Part shown: piece by piece, positions 25,087-34,707 of the stretch | Layout: each line of letters starts with the position of its first letter | How positions within the stretch are numbered: the first letter of the stretch is position 1 | Source of the DNA: Jeotgalibaca ciconiae | GTDB lineage: Bacteria; Bacillota; Bacilli; Lactobacillales; Aerococcaceae | NCBI RefSeq assembly: GCF_003955755.1 | Contig: NZ_CP034465.1 | Location: 310,001-374,000, forward strand | Direction of reading: 5' to 3' | Length of the DNA: 64,000 nt | The notes under the pieces: model-generated | The model's input: the letters and a program-made list of their open reading frames with translations, nothing else | Database searches by the model: none | What the model was told of the DNA's origin: nothing | Translations under genes and position numbers: made by a program

Positions 25087-25695
25087 ATGAAATTAAAAGC
25101 TCAAAAAAGAGAAAGATTAGGTACTTCAGCTTCTAAACAAGCGAGAGTAGACAAGAAAATTCCAGCAGTTGTATTTGGAAAAGAATTCGATTCTACTGCT
25201 GTATTAATTGATTCAAAGGAATTCGAAGATTTACTACGTTCAGAAGGTAGAAACGCTGTATTTAACATTGATATTGATGGCAAAGAAACACAAGTAATCA
25301 TTAAAAATGTGGATCGTTCTGCATTGAAACCTGAATACTATAACGTAGAACTTCAAGCTATTACCAAAGGACAAAAGGTTACTGTTACAGTTACCATTGT
25401 TCCAAATGGAGCTGAAGAAATCAAAGAAGGTATCTTAACTCAAACTCTAAACGAATTAGAAGTTGAGACAGAGCCAGCAAATATTCCAAGTGAAATTGAA
25501 TTAGACGTTTCTGAGCTAGTTATTGGAGATACGGTAACTGTTTCTGAATTAACGGTTCCAGAAAATGTTACAGTTTTATCAGACCCTGAAAGTACTGTAA
25601 TTGTAATATCTGCTCCACAACTCGAAGAAGAAACAGATGAAGATGCTGAAGTAGCTGAACCAGAAGTAATTGGTGAAGACAAAACAGAAGAATAA
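25087..25695 (+). CDS. rplY: 50S ribosomal protein L25/general stress protein Ctc
   Basis: A 202-residue long-form L25. The first 95 or so residues (KLKAQKRERLGTSASKQARV) form the 5S rRNA-binding L25 domain. The remainder (QKVTVTVTIVPNGAEE onward) is the TL5/Ctc C-terminal domain, ending in a strongly acidic tail. It binds 5S rRNA in the large subunit, and Ctc is stress-induced in Bacillus. The frame is open from 25048, but the ATG at 25087 follows GGAGGGAAATTTTTT and begins the domain. It is monocistronic with its own promoter and terminator. Confidence 0.95.
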   Translation: MKLKAQKRERLGTSASKQARVDKKIPAVVFGKEFDSTAVLIDSKEFEDLLRSEGRNAVFNIDIDGKETQVIIKNVDRSALKPEYYNVELQAITKGQKVTVTVTIVPNGAEEIKEGILTQTLNELEVETEPANIPSEIELDVSELVIGDTVTVSELTVPENVTVLSDPESTVIVISAPQLEEETDEDAEVAEPEVIGEDKTEE

Positions 25696-25708
25696 TCTTT
25701 CATAATTA

Positions 25709-25746
25709 AAACGCACCTCCGCTTTACAGCGGGAAGTGCGTTTTTT
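25709..25746 (+). terminator. Rho-independent terminator after the L25 gene
   Basis: AAAACGCAC pairs with GTGCGTTTT around an inner GCT/AGC stem, followed by a run of T. Confidence 0.88.
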
Positions 25747-25830
25747 CTATCAAATCACTACATTATTGATTGTTTTTAGTTTTAAATTTCTTTCTTCTTA
25801 CCCTATTTCTGATAATGTTTTAAAATCCAA

Positions 25831-25859
25831 TTGAGTTTTCTCTTGGGGTGTGGCATACT
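25831..25859 (+). promoter_or_regulatory. Promoter of thrC
   Basis: TTGAGT (25831-25836) and CATACT (25854-25859), 17-base spacer, with TGG directly before the -10 box. It lies about 38 bp before the ATG. I see no T-box or leader peptide in front of this gene. Confidence 0.6.
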
Positions 25860-25897
25860 TTCATTAGAAAATCCTCATTTTACAAAGGAGTTATCAT

Positions 25898-27385
25898 ATG
25901 AATATTACCTATCACAGCACTAGAAATGATCAATTATCTTATACTGCTTCACAAGCTATCTTATCAGGGATTGCACCAGATGGAGGATTATTTGTTCCTT
26001 CTTCCATTCCGACTCTGCCAATCACTCTGGAAGAACTTTCAAGTAAAACTTACCAAGAAATTGCTTTTGTTGTTATGAAAGAATTCTTAAGTGATTTTTC
26101 TGATGAAGAAATTAAGCAAAGTATTCAAGTTTACAATGAAAAGTTTGATACACCTGCTGTCACCCCTCTTGTTAAAGCAGGTGATTTTCATTATTTAGAA
26201 TTATTTCACGGCCCAACAATTGCTTTCAAAGATATGGCGCTGTCGATTCTTCCACAACTAATGACAATCTCTACAAAGAAAAATAATATTAAAGAGGATA
26301 TTGTTATTTTGACAGCAACAAGTGGCGATACTGGAAAAGCTGCTCTTGTCGGTTTTTCAGAAGTGCCGCATACAAAAATTATTGTTTTCTATCCTAAAAA
26401 TGGTGTCAGTGAAATTCAAGAGAAGCAGATGCTTACTCAAAAAGGCAACAACGTTCATGTAGTATCAATCGAAGGTAATTTCGATGACGCTCAAACGCAA
26501 GTGAAACAACTTTTTGCAGATGAAAAGTTAAGAGCAGAACTAGAAGAAAACCAGTTACGCTTTTCCTCCGCAAATTCAATCAATATTGGCCGTCTGATTC
26601 CGCAGATTATCTATTACGTTTATTCTTACGCCCAATTGATCAAAGACAATACGATTAAAGCTGGTGAATCGATCAATGTAGCTGTTCCTACTGGGAATTT
26701 TGGAAATATATTAGCCGCATATTATGCGAAAGAAATGGGCATTCCGATAAACAAACTGATTGTGGCTTCGAATGAAAACAATGTTTTAACAGATTTCTTT
26801 ACTTCTGGTACTTATGATCGTAACCGTGATTTTATTTTAACGTCTTCCCCCTCCATGGATATTCTGGTTTCCAGTAATTTAGAGAGATTACTTTATCACC
26901 TTTCTGGAAATGATACAAAACTGGTGGCTGGGTATATGAATTCCTTATCGCAAGAAGGGATTTACAAAATAACAGCGGATATGCTGACAAAAGCAAGCGA
27001 TTTTTACGCAAATTTTGCGTCTGAAAAAGACGTAAAGGACCAAATTCAACGTACAAATGAAGAAGCTGGATACATCATTGATCCACATACTGCTGTCGCA
27101 GCATTTGTTGCGAATCAATACAAGGAAGCAACGGATGATCAAACCGAAATCGTCATTGCTTCAACTGCAAGTCCTTATAAGTTCCCGTTGGCAGTACTTG
27201 AAGCAGCAGTGGCCAACTTTTCAAATGATTCATTGGAAGCTTCCTTGCAGCAATTAAAAGAATTAACCGGGGTTCCTTTCCCCAACGCAGTTAACGAAGC
27301 ACTTCACGATCCGATTCTTCATGATACGACAGTGAAAGTTAGTGAAATGAAGGAAATTGTCAAAAAGAAACTTGGACTTCAATAA
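25898..27385 (+). CDS. thrC: Threonine synthase
   Basis: A 495-residue PLP enzyme that turns O-phosphohomoserine into threonine, the last step of threonine synthesis. The start MNITYHSTRND is typical of the long-form (YclE/fungal-like) threonine synthase. GPTIAFKDMA near residue 110 holds the PLP-binding lysine, TATSGDTGKAAL binds the phosphate, and VPTGNFGNILAAYYAK is another conserved segment. AAAGGAG precedes the ATG. No other threonine gene (hom, thrB) lies in the window. It stands alone with its own promoter. Confidence 0.96.
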   Translation: MNITYHSTRNDQLSYTASQAILSGIAPDGGLFVPSSIPTLPITLEELSSKTYQEIAFVVMKEFLSDFSDEEIKQSIQVYNEKFDTPAVTPLVKAGDFHYLELFHGPTIAFKDMALSILPQLMTISTKKNNIKEDIVILTATSGDTGKAALVGFSEVPHTKIIVFYPKNGVSEIQEKQMLTQKGNNVHVVSIEGNFDDAQTQVKQLFADEKLRAELEENQLRFSSANSINIGRLIPQIIYYVYSYAQLIKDNTIKAGESINVAVPTGNFGNILAAYYAKEMGIPINKLIVASNENNVLTDFFTSGTYDRNRDFILTSSPSMDILVSSNLERLLYHLSGNDTKLVAGYMNSLSQEGIYKITADMLTKASDFYANFASEKDVKDQIQRTNEEAGYIIDPHTAVAAFVANQYKEATDDQTEIVIASTASPYKFPLAVLEAAVANFSNDSLEASLQQLKELTGVPFPNAVNEALHDPILHDTTVKVSEMKEIVKKKLGLQ

Positions 27386-27476
27386 TTTATGATATTGAGA
27401 GCAGAAAAGTAGAAACAAATGTGAAATTTCTTTATACTGACGGAAGAGTTAAAAAATCTTTAAAAGGAGGTTTATA

Positions 27477-28871
27477 ATGAATACGGTCATTATTATTGGA
27501 ATATTAGTAATCTTTGTCGCATTCTTATTTCTACTGCATCGTATGGCTTCTAAATATGTCAAGTTTTCAACTCGCGTATTTACTGCTCTAGCAATTGGTC
27601 TTGTATTTGGAATCGTCATTCAGTTACTTTTTGAAGCGGATAGTGAAATCACCACCGTTACAATGGACTGGATGAATATAGTGGGATCTGGTTATGTTCG
27701 ATTCTTGCAAATGTTAATTATGCCATTGATTTTTGTTTCCGTTGTAGGAGCTTTTACAAAAATTGAGCAAACCAAAGATTTAGGTAAAATTAGTTTTTCA
27801 GTTCTCATCACTTTATTAGGAACAACAGCCATTGCAGCTTTTATCGGCTGGGCAGCAGTCATGATTTTTAATTTGGATGGTGCACAATTTGTTGAAGGAG
27901 CTGCAGAGGCAGCACGAATTGAAGCCCTTGCGGAAAGACAACAGCAGGTAATGGATTTGACTATCCCTGGACAAATTCTTAACTTTATCCCTTCCAATGT
28001 TTTTGAAGACTTTGCTGGATTAAGAAGTACTTCTACCATCTCAGTAGTAATCTTCTCTTCATTTGTTGGTGTCGCTTATATGGGTATTAAAAGAAAAGAT
28101 GTGGAGAATGCCGTAACTTTTAAAAAGGGATTGGACGCGATTCAATCAATTATCATGAGAATCGTAACACTGGTTCTTCGTCTGACTCCATTTGGTATTC
28201 TAGCTTTGACAACGAGAATGACGGCTACTTCAAGTTTCCAAGCGATTCTTAATTTAGGAATATTTGTGCTTGCGTCCTATGCTGCATTGTTTGTTGTATT
28301 AATTGTTCATAGCTTAATTCTACTTACACAAAAAGTCAGCCCGATTGCGTACTTCAAAAAAGCTTTTCCGGTTTTAAGTTTTGCATTCACGGCTCGCTCT
28401 AGTGCCGGTGCATTGCCATTAAACATTAAAACACAAACAGAAGCACTTGGTGTAGATTCAGCATCAGCAAACTTCTCTGCAAGTTTTGGAGTATCGATCG
28501 GTCAAAATGGTTGTGCAGGTGTTTATCCTGCCATGTTAGCAACTATTATTGCTCCATCTGTTGGCATCGATGTAACAAGCGTTGGGTTCATTCTATCTTT
28601 AATTGCCATTGTTACAATTGGTTCATTTGGAGTTGCGGGCGTTGGTGGCGGCGCTACCTTTGCAGCATTAATTGTTCTAGGAGCACTTAACTTGCCAATC
28701 GCTATTGTCGGATTAGTTATTTCTGTAGAACCGGTTATTGATATGATGCGGACAATGGTCAACGTGAATGATTCCATGTTAGCCGGAGTCGTTTCCTCAA
28801 GAGTAATTGGGCAATTCGATGATTCTATCATTTCAAATCCAGAAGCTGTCGTTGAAAACGAAGGTATGTAA
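27477..28871 (+). CDS. tcyP: L-cystine/dicarboxylate:cation symporter, TcyP-like
   Basis: A 464-residue protein of the DAASS family with about eight membrane helices and re-entrant loops. RFLQMLIMPLIFVSVVGAF, AFTARSSAGALPLNIKT and FSASFGVSIGQNGCAGVYPA are close to the Bacillus TcyP cystine importer rather than to glutamate carriers, as are the length and the N-terminus. It should import L-cystine with sodium or protons, feeding sulfur metabolism together with metY/metA elsewhere in the window. AAAAGGAGG precedes the ATG. The gap after thrC has no terminator visible. The symbol is by resemblance. Confidence 0.85.
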   Translation: MNTVIIIGILVIFVAFLFLLHRMASKYVKFSTRVFTALAIGLVFGIVIQLLFEADSEITTVTMDWMNIVGSGYVRFLQMLIMPLIFVSVVGAFTKIEQTKDLGKISFSVLITLLGTTAIAAFIGWAAVMIFNLDGAQFVEGAAEAARIEALAERQQQVMDLTIPGQILNFIPSNVFEDFAGLRSTSTISVVIFSSFVGVAYMGIKRKDVENAVTFKKGLDAIQSIIMRIVTLVLRLTPFGILALTTRMTATSSFQAILNLGIFVLASYAALFVVLIVHSLILLTQKVSPIAYFKKAFPVLSFAFTARSSAGALPLNIKTQTEALGVDSASANFSASFGVSIGQNGCAGVYPAMLATIIAPSVGIDVTSVGFILSLIAIVTIGSFGVAGVGGGATFAALIVLGALNLPIAIVGLVISVEPVIDMMRTMVNVNDSMLAGVVSSRVIGQFDDSIISNPEAVVENEGM

Positions 28872-28879
28872 TAAATTAC

Positions 28880-28912
28880 TAAACCAGCCAAGTAATAATT
28901 GGCTGGTTTTTT
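28880..28912 (+). terminator. Rho-independent terminator after the TcyP-like gene
   Basis: AAACCAGCCA pairs with TGGCTGGTTT around AGTAATAAT, followed by T residues. Confidence 0.92.
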
Positions 28913-28958
28913 TCACCTTTATACCATATTATGATAGATGTAAGAGAGGAAGTTGTTC

Positions 28959-30263
28959 ATGACATTTAAAAATTTAAATGAATTATCAAAATTTTATAAG
29001 AAAAAGCGCTCAGAGAGAATTACTTCATTAGAAAAATCAGGCTTTTTAAAAAATGATTGGAAAGAGTCTCTAGAAAATAACCTTCATCTTTCAGAAGAAA
29101 TAGCGGACAGTATGATTGAAAATCAAATTGGAACTTATCAACTGCCTTATGGATTAGCTTTAAACTTCTTGATTGATGGTGAAGATTTTGCTGTTCCTAT
29201 GGCGACAGAGGAGCCTTCTGTAATTGCTGCTGCAAGTTCTGCCGCGAAGCTTTTTAGAGAATATGGCGGCTTTCAAACAGCTGTGACGGAACGCATGATG
29301 ATCGGCCAAGCAATTATCACCAATGTCCCTGATCCTGAAAAAGCAATTGCCTTATTGGAAGAAAATGAAATTGATATCATTCAAAAAGCAAATCAAGCTC
29401 ACCCTTCTATTGTAAAACGTGGTGGAGGCGCAGAATCGATCCGAATTCGTGAAATTGAAGCAGACCAAGAATATCAAACACCTCATTTTCTGATTGTTCA
29501 TCTTCAAATTGAGACCCTTGAAGCAATGGGAGCAAATATCATTAATACGATGATGGAAGCAATCCTGCCCTTTCTAGAAGAACTCACAAAAGGAAAAGCC
29601 CTAATGGGGATCTTATCCAATTATGCTACTGAATGCCTTGCAACCGCCAGCTGTCGCATCCCTTGTGAAGCTTTAAAAAAGGGTTCTTTATCAGGCGAAG
29701 ATGTACGCGATTTAATTGTGTTAGCTTCAAAAGCAGCCACAATAGATCCTTACCGAGCAGTTACACATAATAAAGGGATTATGAACGGCGTTGATGCAGT
29801 CGTTCTTGCAAGTGGTAACGATTGGCGTGCAATGGAAGCTGGAGCACATGCTTATGCTTCTCGCAGTGGGCAATATCGTGCTCTTTCAAGTTGGCAAGCA
29901 GCAAGTAATGGAGATTTAGTCGGCGAATTGACTCTGCCGCTTCCAGTAGGAACGGTTGGTGGTTCTATCTCCTTCCATCCTGGTGCAAAAATGACGCACC
30001 ATTTATTGGATAATCCTGATGCTGAAAAATTAGAATCTATTATTGTAGCAGTTGGGCTGGCTCAAAACTTCTCGGCTATTCGAGCTTTAGTAACGGAAGG
30101 TATTCAAAAAGGGCATATGTCTTTACATGCGAGATCTCTTGCGATTAGTGCTGGTGCTCAAGGGGATGAAATAGAGAAAACATCTCAGTTGCTAAAAGAA
30201 AGTAAACATATGAATTTAGCACAAGCGAATGATTTATTAAATGAAATTAGAAAGAAACAATAA
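28959..30263 (+). CDS. mvaA: Hydroxymethylglutaryl-CoA reductase, class II
   Basis: A 434-residue enzyme of the mevalonate pathway, reducing HMG-CoA to mevalonate. ENQIGTYQLPYGLALNF matches the ENVIG substrate-binding motif, AVPMATEEPSVIAA holds the catalytic Glu, and LASGNDWRAMEAGAHAYA and GTVGGSISFHPGA are class II signatures. It is not fused to thiolase, unlike MvaE of enterococci; a separate thiolase gene is at 51.2-52.4 kb. A TTG at 28953 is in frame, but the ATG at 28959 is better placed behind AGAGAGGA. It is followed 13 bp later by the DUF3267 gene. Confidence 0.95.
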   Translation: MTFKNLNELSKFYKKKRSERITSLEKSGFLKNDWKESLENNLHLSEEIADSMIENQIGTYQLPYGLALNFLIDGEDFAVPMATEEPSVIAAASSAAKLFREYGGFQTAVTERMMIGQAIITNVPDPEKAIALLEENEIDIIQKANQAHPSIVKRGGGAESIRIREIEADQEYQTPHFLIVHLQIETLEAMGANIINTMMEAILPFLEELTKGKALMGILSNYATECLATASCRIPCEALKKGSLSGEDVRDLIVLASKAATIDPYRAVTHNKGIMNGVDAVVLASGNDWRAMEAGAHAYASRSGQYRALSSWQAASNGDLVGELTLPLPVGTVGGSISFHPGAKMTHHLLDNPDAEKLESIIVAVGLAQNFSAIRALVTEGIQKGHMSLHARSLAISAGAQGDEIEKTSQLLKESKHMNLAQANDLLNEIRKKQ

Positions 30264-30276
30264 AGGGGGCTATCAA

Positions 30277-30828
30277 ATGGAATTAATTGAAAGTCTTAAT
30301 CTGTTAGAAAATAAAAAAGTTATATTTTGGTTGAATATCATAAGTATTCCATTGATCGTTCTATTTTTTGCAATTTTTACTTTTATTTCGTTAATTGTAG
30401 ATGCACCTGCTCAAGAAACACATGTATTCAATTTATCGACAACTTTGCTAAGTCTCGTTGCCTTCTTCATACTTATTATCATTCACGAAGTCATTCACGG
30501 AATATTCTTTAAACTTTTTAATCCAGAGGCAAAAGTAAAATATGGATTCAAGAACGGCATGGCTTATGCTACCAGCCCAAATTCCTTTTATACGAAGGGG
30601 AAATTTGTATGGATTTGTTTAGCGCCATTTATAGTTATTACTTTTATTTTATTTTTTCTACTCTATTTTGGAATCATTACCCCTCCTAGTTTTGCTCTCA
30701 TTGCTTCACTTCACGCAGCAGCTTGTGTAGGAGATTTCTACTGGGTTTACCTGATTATTCGATTAGAAAAAGGCGCTTATGTTGAAGATACAGAAGTTGG
30801 CATCAGTTTTTATAGAAAAGCGCAGTAA
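30277..30828 (+). CDS. DUF3267 membrane protein, putative zinc metalloprotease
   Basis: A 183-residue protein with about four membrane helices. HEVIHGIFFKLF near residue 70 is a zincin HExxH motif within a membrane helix, and ACVGDFYWVYL near residue 155 supplies a possible third ligand Asp. This matches the DUF3267 (putative zincin) family, whose substrates are unknown. The ATG at 30277 follows AAGGGGG. It overlaps no neighbour but follows mvaA by 13 bp, so the two are probably co-transcribed. No role in isoprenoid synthesis is evident. Confidence 0.8.
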   Translation: MELIESLNLLENKKVIFWLNIISIPLIVLFFAIFTFISLIVDAPAQETHVFNLSTTLLSLVAFFILIIIHEVIHGIFFKLFNPEAKVKYGFKNGMAYATSPNSFYTKGKFVWICLAPFIVITFILFFLLYFGIITPPSFALIASLHAAACVGDFYWVYLIIRLEKGAYVEDTEVGISFYRKAQ

Positions 30829-30840
30829 AAAACTAAAAAT

Positions 30841-30924
30841 AAAGATATTCGAATCTTGAATTCCATTTGAAAATATCTTTCTCCCAATCAAAACCACCAG
30901 TTCACACTGGTGGTTTTGATTGGT
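30841..30924. terminator. Two consecutive hairpins between convergent genes
   Basis: AAAGATATT/AATATCTTT (30841-30880) is followed by a perfect hairpin with 18-base arms (CCAATCAAAACCACCAGT and its complement, loop TCAC, 30885-30924). The second has A/T-rich ends and can terminate from both sides: the DUF3267 gene on the plus strand and the small hypothetical gene on the minus strand. Confidence 0.85.
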
Positions 30925-30951
30925 TTCTAGCCTTTCGAGCCTAATGACTCG

Positions 30952-31206
30952 CTATTCGTCTTTTTGTTCTACCTCTGCCTCAAATGCATAAATCCGGTCC
31001 ATTTCTTCCTTTTTTAAAATGTGATCAAGACCGAGGTGCACTGCCATATGATCCGCCGCTTGTCCAGAAACATTGTCATAAGCATTCAATAGAATTTCGA
31101 TAACTTCTTCCTCTCGAAACTCTCTCCCTAAAGCCCGTTCTAATTTCGACAAAATCGCAGTACTTCGTTGTTGCTCTTTTTTCAAAACTAGCTCACGTAT
31201 ATTCAT
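30952..31206 (-). CDS. Small hypothetical protein (84 residues)
   Basis: I do not recognise this protein. It is soluble, helical and charged (NIRELVLKKEQQRSTAILSK at the start, acidic and Gln-rich end). A well-spaced AGGAGGAAG site precedes the ATG at 31206, and codon use resembles its neighbours, so it is likely real. It stands alone between the convergent DUF3267 gene and the upstream mvaS gene. Confidence 0.7.
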   Translation of the reverse strand: MNIRELVLKKEQQRSTAILSKLERALGREFREEEVIEILLNAYDNVSGQAADHMAVHLGLDHILKKEEMDRIYAFEAEVEQKDE

Positions 31207-31427
31207 AAAACTTCCTCCTAGTTTATTTTTCTTCAGCATAACACTTGTGATAGCGATTGCAAGAAATGTGCTGTAGGAACTATTATTTTTTATAGTTTGA
31301 GAATGATTTCATTCAACCTATCCTCTCTAACTTTCTAAAACTACGCTTACTGAAGCTAGAGTTTCGACAATTTGTCATTCCAAAAAGAAATTTCTTTTAA
31401 AGCAGCAACACCATAAATGATCGAGCT

Positions 31428-31474
31428 AAAAAACGAGAAAAATAGGATGACAATCCTAAATTTCTCGTTTTTAT
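31428..31474. terminator. Rho-independent terminator after mvaS
   Basis: AAAAACGAGAAA pairs with TTTCTCGTTTTT, with an inner AGGAT/ATCCT stem around GACA. It starts eight bases after the mvaS stop. A and T runs on both sides make it potentially bidirectional. The remaining 220 bp up to the small hypothetical gene show nothing else I can name. Confidence 0.88.
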
Positions 31475-31481
31475 GGTTCAT

Positions 31482-32648
31482 TTATTTTACGATATAATAT
31501 CGCTTATGTTCTTTTATGCCTGCAAGACAAATCTTGGAAGGATCTTCATTGGTGGCAATGACAACTTCACTGCCGTCTTGAGGTAGTTGTTGTGAGAAAA
31601 CTCTTTCGTATTCTCCTACACTTATTTCTTTTCTTGACGAAAAAGTTTGCTGGTTGCTCTCAATTAATAATTGATCTTCGTAGTTTTCTTCTAAAATACC
31701 TGTGAAGAATTCCCCTACTGCTCCGGAACCATAACTAAACAAAGCAATTCGATCCCCAGGCTGCAACTGTGCTTGGTTCTCCAATAAGGATAACAAGCTC
31801 AAATACAAGGAACCTGTATAAATATTCCCTACATTACGACTGTAAAGCGTACTTGCTTGGAACCGTTCTTTGAGAATCGTTTGTTTTTCTTCTGATGTTT
31901 CTCCAAGGATTTCTCTTAGTGCTTTCAGACCCATTTTTGTATAAGGTAAGTGGAAGCAAAATGCATCGATATCTTCCATTCTATAATCTGTCTTTTCTTT
32001 GAAAAGATTCCATGTTTCCAAGAAAAATGAAATGTATTGTTCATTTGAGTATTTTCCGTCCACCATCGCATACTCTGAATAAGTAGGACGCCAAAAATCC
32101 ATAATATCTTTAGATAAATAAGCAGAGTCAGACTCTAAGCTCAACAAACGAGGATTTGCGCTGATTAAAAGTGCCACCGCTCCTGCTCCTTGAGTAACTT
32201 CTCCACCTGTTGCTAATCCATAGCGGGCTACATCTGTCGCAATAACCAGTGCTTTACGATCCGGATTCAAGGCAACATGTCCTTTCGCCATCTGGATCCC
32301 AGCTGTTGCGCCATAGCATGCATGTTTAATCTCCATTGAGCGAGCATTTGGCTGAATCCCCAATAAGTTATGAACATAGACTGCCGTTGATTTTGAAGCA
32401 TCAAAACCACTCTCAGTTCCTACAATCACTAAGTCAATCGTTTCTAAATCATCTTTATCTAAAATTTGAAGAGCTGCATTTGCTGCCATCGAAACGATAT
32501 CTTGGCTAAGCGGACTGACAGCCATTTGACTTTGACCGATACCGATTATATATTTTTCAGGCTCGTCTCCACGAGCATGTGCTAATTCATTCATATCTAC
32601 ATATATGGGAGGGGTATAGAAACCAATTTTATCAATTCCGATTTTCAT
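31482..32648 (-). CDS. mvaS: Hydroxymethylglutaryl-CoA synthase
   Basis: A 388-residue enzyme that condenses acetoacetyl-CoA with acetyl-CoA to HMG-CoA, the second step of the mevalonate pathway. VGTESGFDASK near residue 79 has the catalytic Glu, IKHACYGATAG near 110 the acyl-accepting Cys, and FCFHLPYTKMG near 233 the His. The start MKIGIDKIGFYTPP is typical for the lactic acid bacterial enzymes. The frame opens at 32729, but the ATG at 32648 has AAAGGAG. It is transcribed opposite to mvaA, about 1.2 kb away. Confidence 0.96.
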   Translation of the reverse strand: MKIGIDKIGFYTPPIYVDMNELAHARGDEPEKYIIGIGQSQMAVSPLSQDIVSMAANAALQILDKDDLETIDLVIVGTESGFDASKSTAVYVHNLLGIQPNARSMEIKHACYGATAGIQMAKGHVALNPDRKALVIATDVARYGLATGGEVTQGAGAVALLISANPRLLSLESDSAYLSKDIMDFWRPTYSEYAMVDGKYSNEQYISFFLETWNLFKEKTDYRMEDIDAFCFHLPYTKMGLKALREILGETSEEKQTILKERFQASTLYSRNVGNIYTGSLYLSLLSLLENQAQLQPGDRIALFSYGSGAVGEFFTGILEENYEDQLLIESNQQTFSSRKEISVGEYERVFSQQLPQDGSEVVIATNEDPSKICLAGIKEHKRYYIVK

Positions 32649-32818
32649 AACTTTCTCCTTTATTGATTCATTTACAAAACCTTTGTTGTTTACATTAGTA
32701 ATAGTATGTTGTTTCAAAAGATAAAACAAGAATTTCTTTTAAAACTTAACGATATTTTACGATTCGAAAGCTTTCTCCTTCATTTTTTGATAGACTGGAT
32801 AGAGAGAGGATGATGACT

Positions 32819-33262
32819 ATGAAAATTATTATTGATGGAGATGCTTCTCCTGTAAAACAAATTGTTTTTAAAGAATCGGAAAAAAGAGCCCTTCCTGTTA
32901 CCTTAGTTGCTAGTTTTGCTCATTTTTCAAATAAAATGCTACCTAAAAATGTTGAAACCATCTATGTCGATTCAGCTAAGGAAGCTGCTGATTATCGTAT
33001 CATGCAGCTTGCTGATAAGGGAGATATTCTCATTACTCAAGATTATGGTCTTGCATCCTTAGCTTTAGGAAAAGGATGCATTGTTTTACATCACAAAGGG
33101 TTCCAATACACGAGCGCTAATATCGATCAGTTACTTGAATCACGTTACCTAAGCGCCCAAATAAGAAAAAGCGGCAAGCGAACGAAAGGACCAAAACCAT
33201 TTACCATTGAAGATTCTGAGAAATTTCAGCAGTTGCTTATTCACTTTTTAGATCCAAAATAA
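32819..33262 (+). CDS. YaiI/YqxD family protein (UPF0178)
   Basis: A 147-residue protein of the DUF188 family. [15 protein letters not shown] at the N-terminus, [15 protein letters not shown] in the middle and [15 protein letters not shown] near the end match YqxD/YaiI. The family has a PIN-like fold with conserved Asp residues, but its role is unknown. Three ATGs lie at the start; the third (32819) is best spaced from AGAGAGAGGA. It stands alone, divergent from mvaS and convergent with the purine permease. Confidence 0.9.
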   Translation: MKIIIDGDASPVKQIVFKESEKRALPVTLVASFAHFSNKMLPKNVETIYVDSAKEAADYRIMQLADKGDILITQDYGLASLALGKGCIVLHHKGFQYTSANIDQLLESRYLSAQIRKSGKRTKGPKPFTIEDSEKFQQLLIHFLDPK

Positions 33263-33306
33263 AATGCTCTTCTTCTGCTGCCAGCAGGGTTGAAGAGCAT
33301 TTTTTC
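33261..33306. terminator. Rho-independent terminator, bidirectional
   Basis: AAAATGCTCTTC pairs with GAAGAGCATTTT around an inner CTGC/GCAG hairpin, with T and A runs at the ends. It lies between the convergent YqxD and permease genes. Confidence 0.92.
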
Positions 33307-33315
33307 TTTAACTGA

Positions 33316-34695
33316 TTAAGCTGTTTGTTCTACTACTTCTTTTTCTTTTAAAATAATATTCATTAATAGAGCAACAATTGTTCCGGCAGAAATTCCTGAA
33401 GAGAACAGTCCACTCAAGAACGTTGGCAAGCCTGCAGTTACTTCCGGACGGAAAGAAACACCTAAGCCAACTGCCAATGAAGCAGCAACAATAATCATAT
33501 TACGATTATTGAACTTCACTCGTGATAAAGACTGAATCCCAGCCGCAGCAACGTTACCAAACATCAACAGTCCTGCACCGCCTAAAACAGGCATTGGCAT
33601 GATTGAAACCAAAGTGGCAAACTTAGGGAACAAGCTCATCAAAATCATAATGAAGCCCGCAGCAATGGCAACTTTTCTAGAAGCATTTTTTGTCATTGGA
33701 ATCAAGCCAGCATTTTGGCTGAATGTAGCTGCAGGACCAGAACCTAGAATTGGACCGATAAATGATCCTACGCCATCTGCACGAACACCAGCAGCGATGT
33801 CTTCATCTTTCAATTCAGTCTTTGTCACTTGCCCCAATGTTTGCATAACCCCTACTGTTTCAATAACAGTTACTAAATAACCTGTTACAAACGGCAATGC
33901 ATATTCCAGTTTGAATGATATCCCATATTTAAAAATTTGTGGAAACGCAAACCATGCAGCATCTGTTACTTGTTGAAAATCAACCATGCCTAGCGGAATA
34001 CACACAATGTATCCTACAACTGCTCCGATTAAAACAGATAAGGGAGCAACTTTTTTACCAGCATAATGATTCACAACGGCAATAATCAAAAACACAAAAA
34101 CAGCAATTCCGATATTCAAAGGAGAACCATAATTAGCAGCTCCTACACCGCCTGCAGCCCAATCCATTGCTACAGACATCAGTGTCATCCCCATTAGAGA
34201 AATAACCGATCCAGTTACAACAGGTGGAAAATATTTCATCAAAGGTTTAATAAAATAGCTCATGATAATCTCTAATAACGATGCTAACATAGTACCGCCA
34301 AAGTATGCAGCGATGCCGCCTGTAGCAATGACAGAAGCTGCAGGTCCAACAAAAGCAAAGTCCGTTCCCATGATAGTTGGCAAGCCGCCGCCAACACGAA
34401 ATCCTTTTGGACCAATACCTTTTGATTGGATAATTGAAACAATACCTGATACCAAAAGGCCCGCACTCACAAGATAAGCAGTGTCTGCAACACCAAATCC
34501 TGCCATACCTGCAATCACTAAAGGAACAGCTACCAAACCACCAAAGGCCGTAATAACATTTTGAAAACCGAGAACACTTGTAGTGATCAAATCAGGGCTG
34601 TCTTCAACCCCATATAATAATTCATCTTCATTCGATAAAATTTCTTCCTGTTCATCTTTCAGTATTCCCACTCTTTTTTCAAGCTTGCTCTCCAT
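33316..34695 (-). CDS. NCS2 family nucleobase permease (purine/xanthine type)
   Basis: A 459-residue transporter of the nucleobase:cation symporter-2 family with about 12-14 helices. TDFAFVGPAASVIATGG, ADGVGSFIGPILGSGPAATF and SQNAGLIPMTKNASR are characteristic; the SQNAG segment is shared with xanthine/uric acid permeases rather than UraA. The acidic N-terminal tail is cytosolic. Two in-frame ATGs (34698, 34695) follow AGGAGGAA; I prefer the second for spacing. Two PurBox-like sequences near the promoter suggest control by PurR, which fits a purine substrate. Confidence 0.88.
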   Translation of the reverse strand: MESKLEKRVGILKDEQEEILSNEDELLYGVEDSPDLITTSVLGFQNVITAFGGLVAVPLVIAGMAGFGVADTAYLVSAGLLVSGIVSIIQSKGIGPKGFRVGGGLPTIMGTDFAFVGPAASVIATGGIAAYFGGTMLASLLEIIMSYFIKPLMKYFPPVVTGSVISLMGMTLMSVAMDWAAGGVGAANYGSPLNIGIAVFVFLIIAVVNHYAGKKVAPLSVLIGAVVGYIVCIPLGMVDFQQVTDAAWFAFPQIFKYGISFKLEYALPFVTGYLVTVIETVGVMQTLGQVTKTELKDEDIAAGVRADGVGSFIGPILGSGPAATFSQNAGLIPMTKNASRKVAIAAGFIMILMSLFPKFATLVSIMPMPVLGGAGLLMFGNVAAAGIQSLSRVKFNNRNMIIVAASLAVGLGVSFRPEVTAGLPTFLSGLFSSGISAGTIVALLMNIILKEKEVVEQTA

Positions 34696-34707
34696 CATTT
34701 CCTCCTA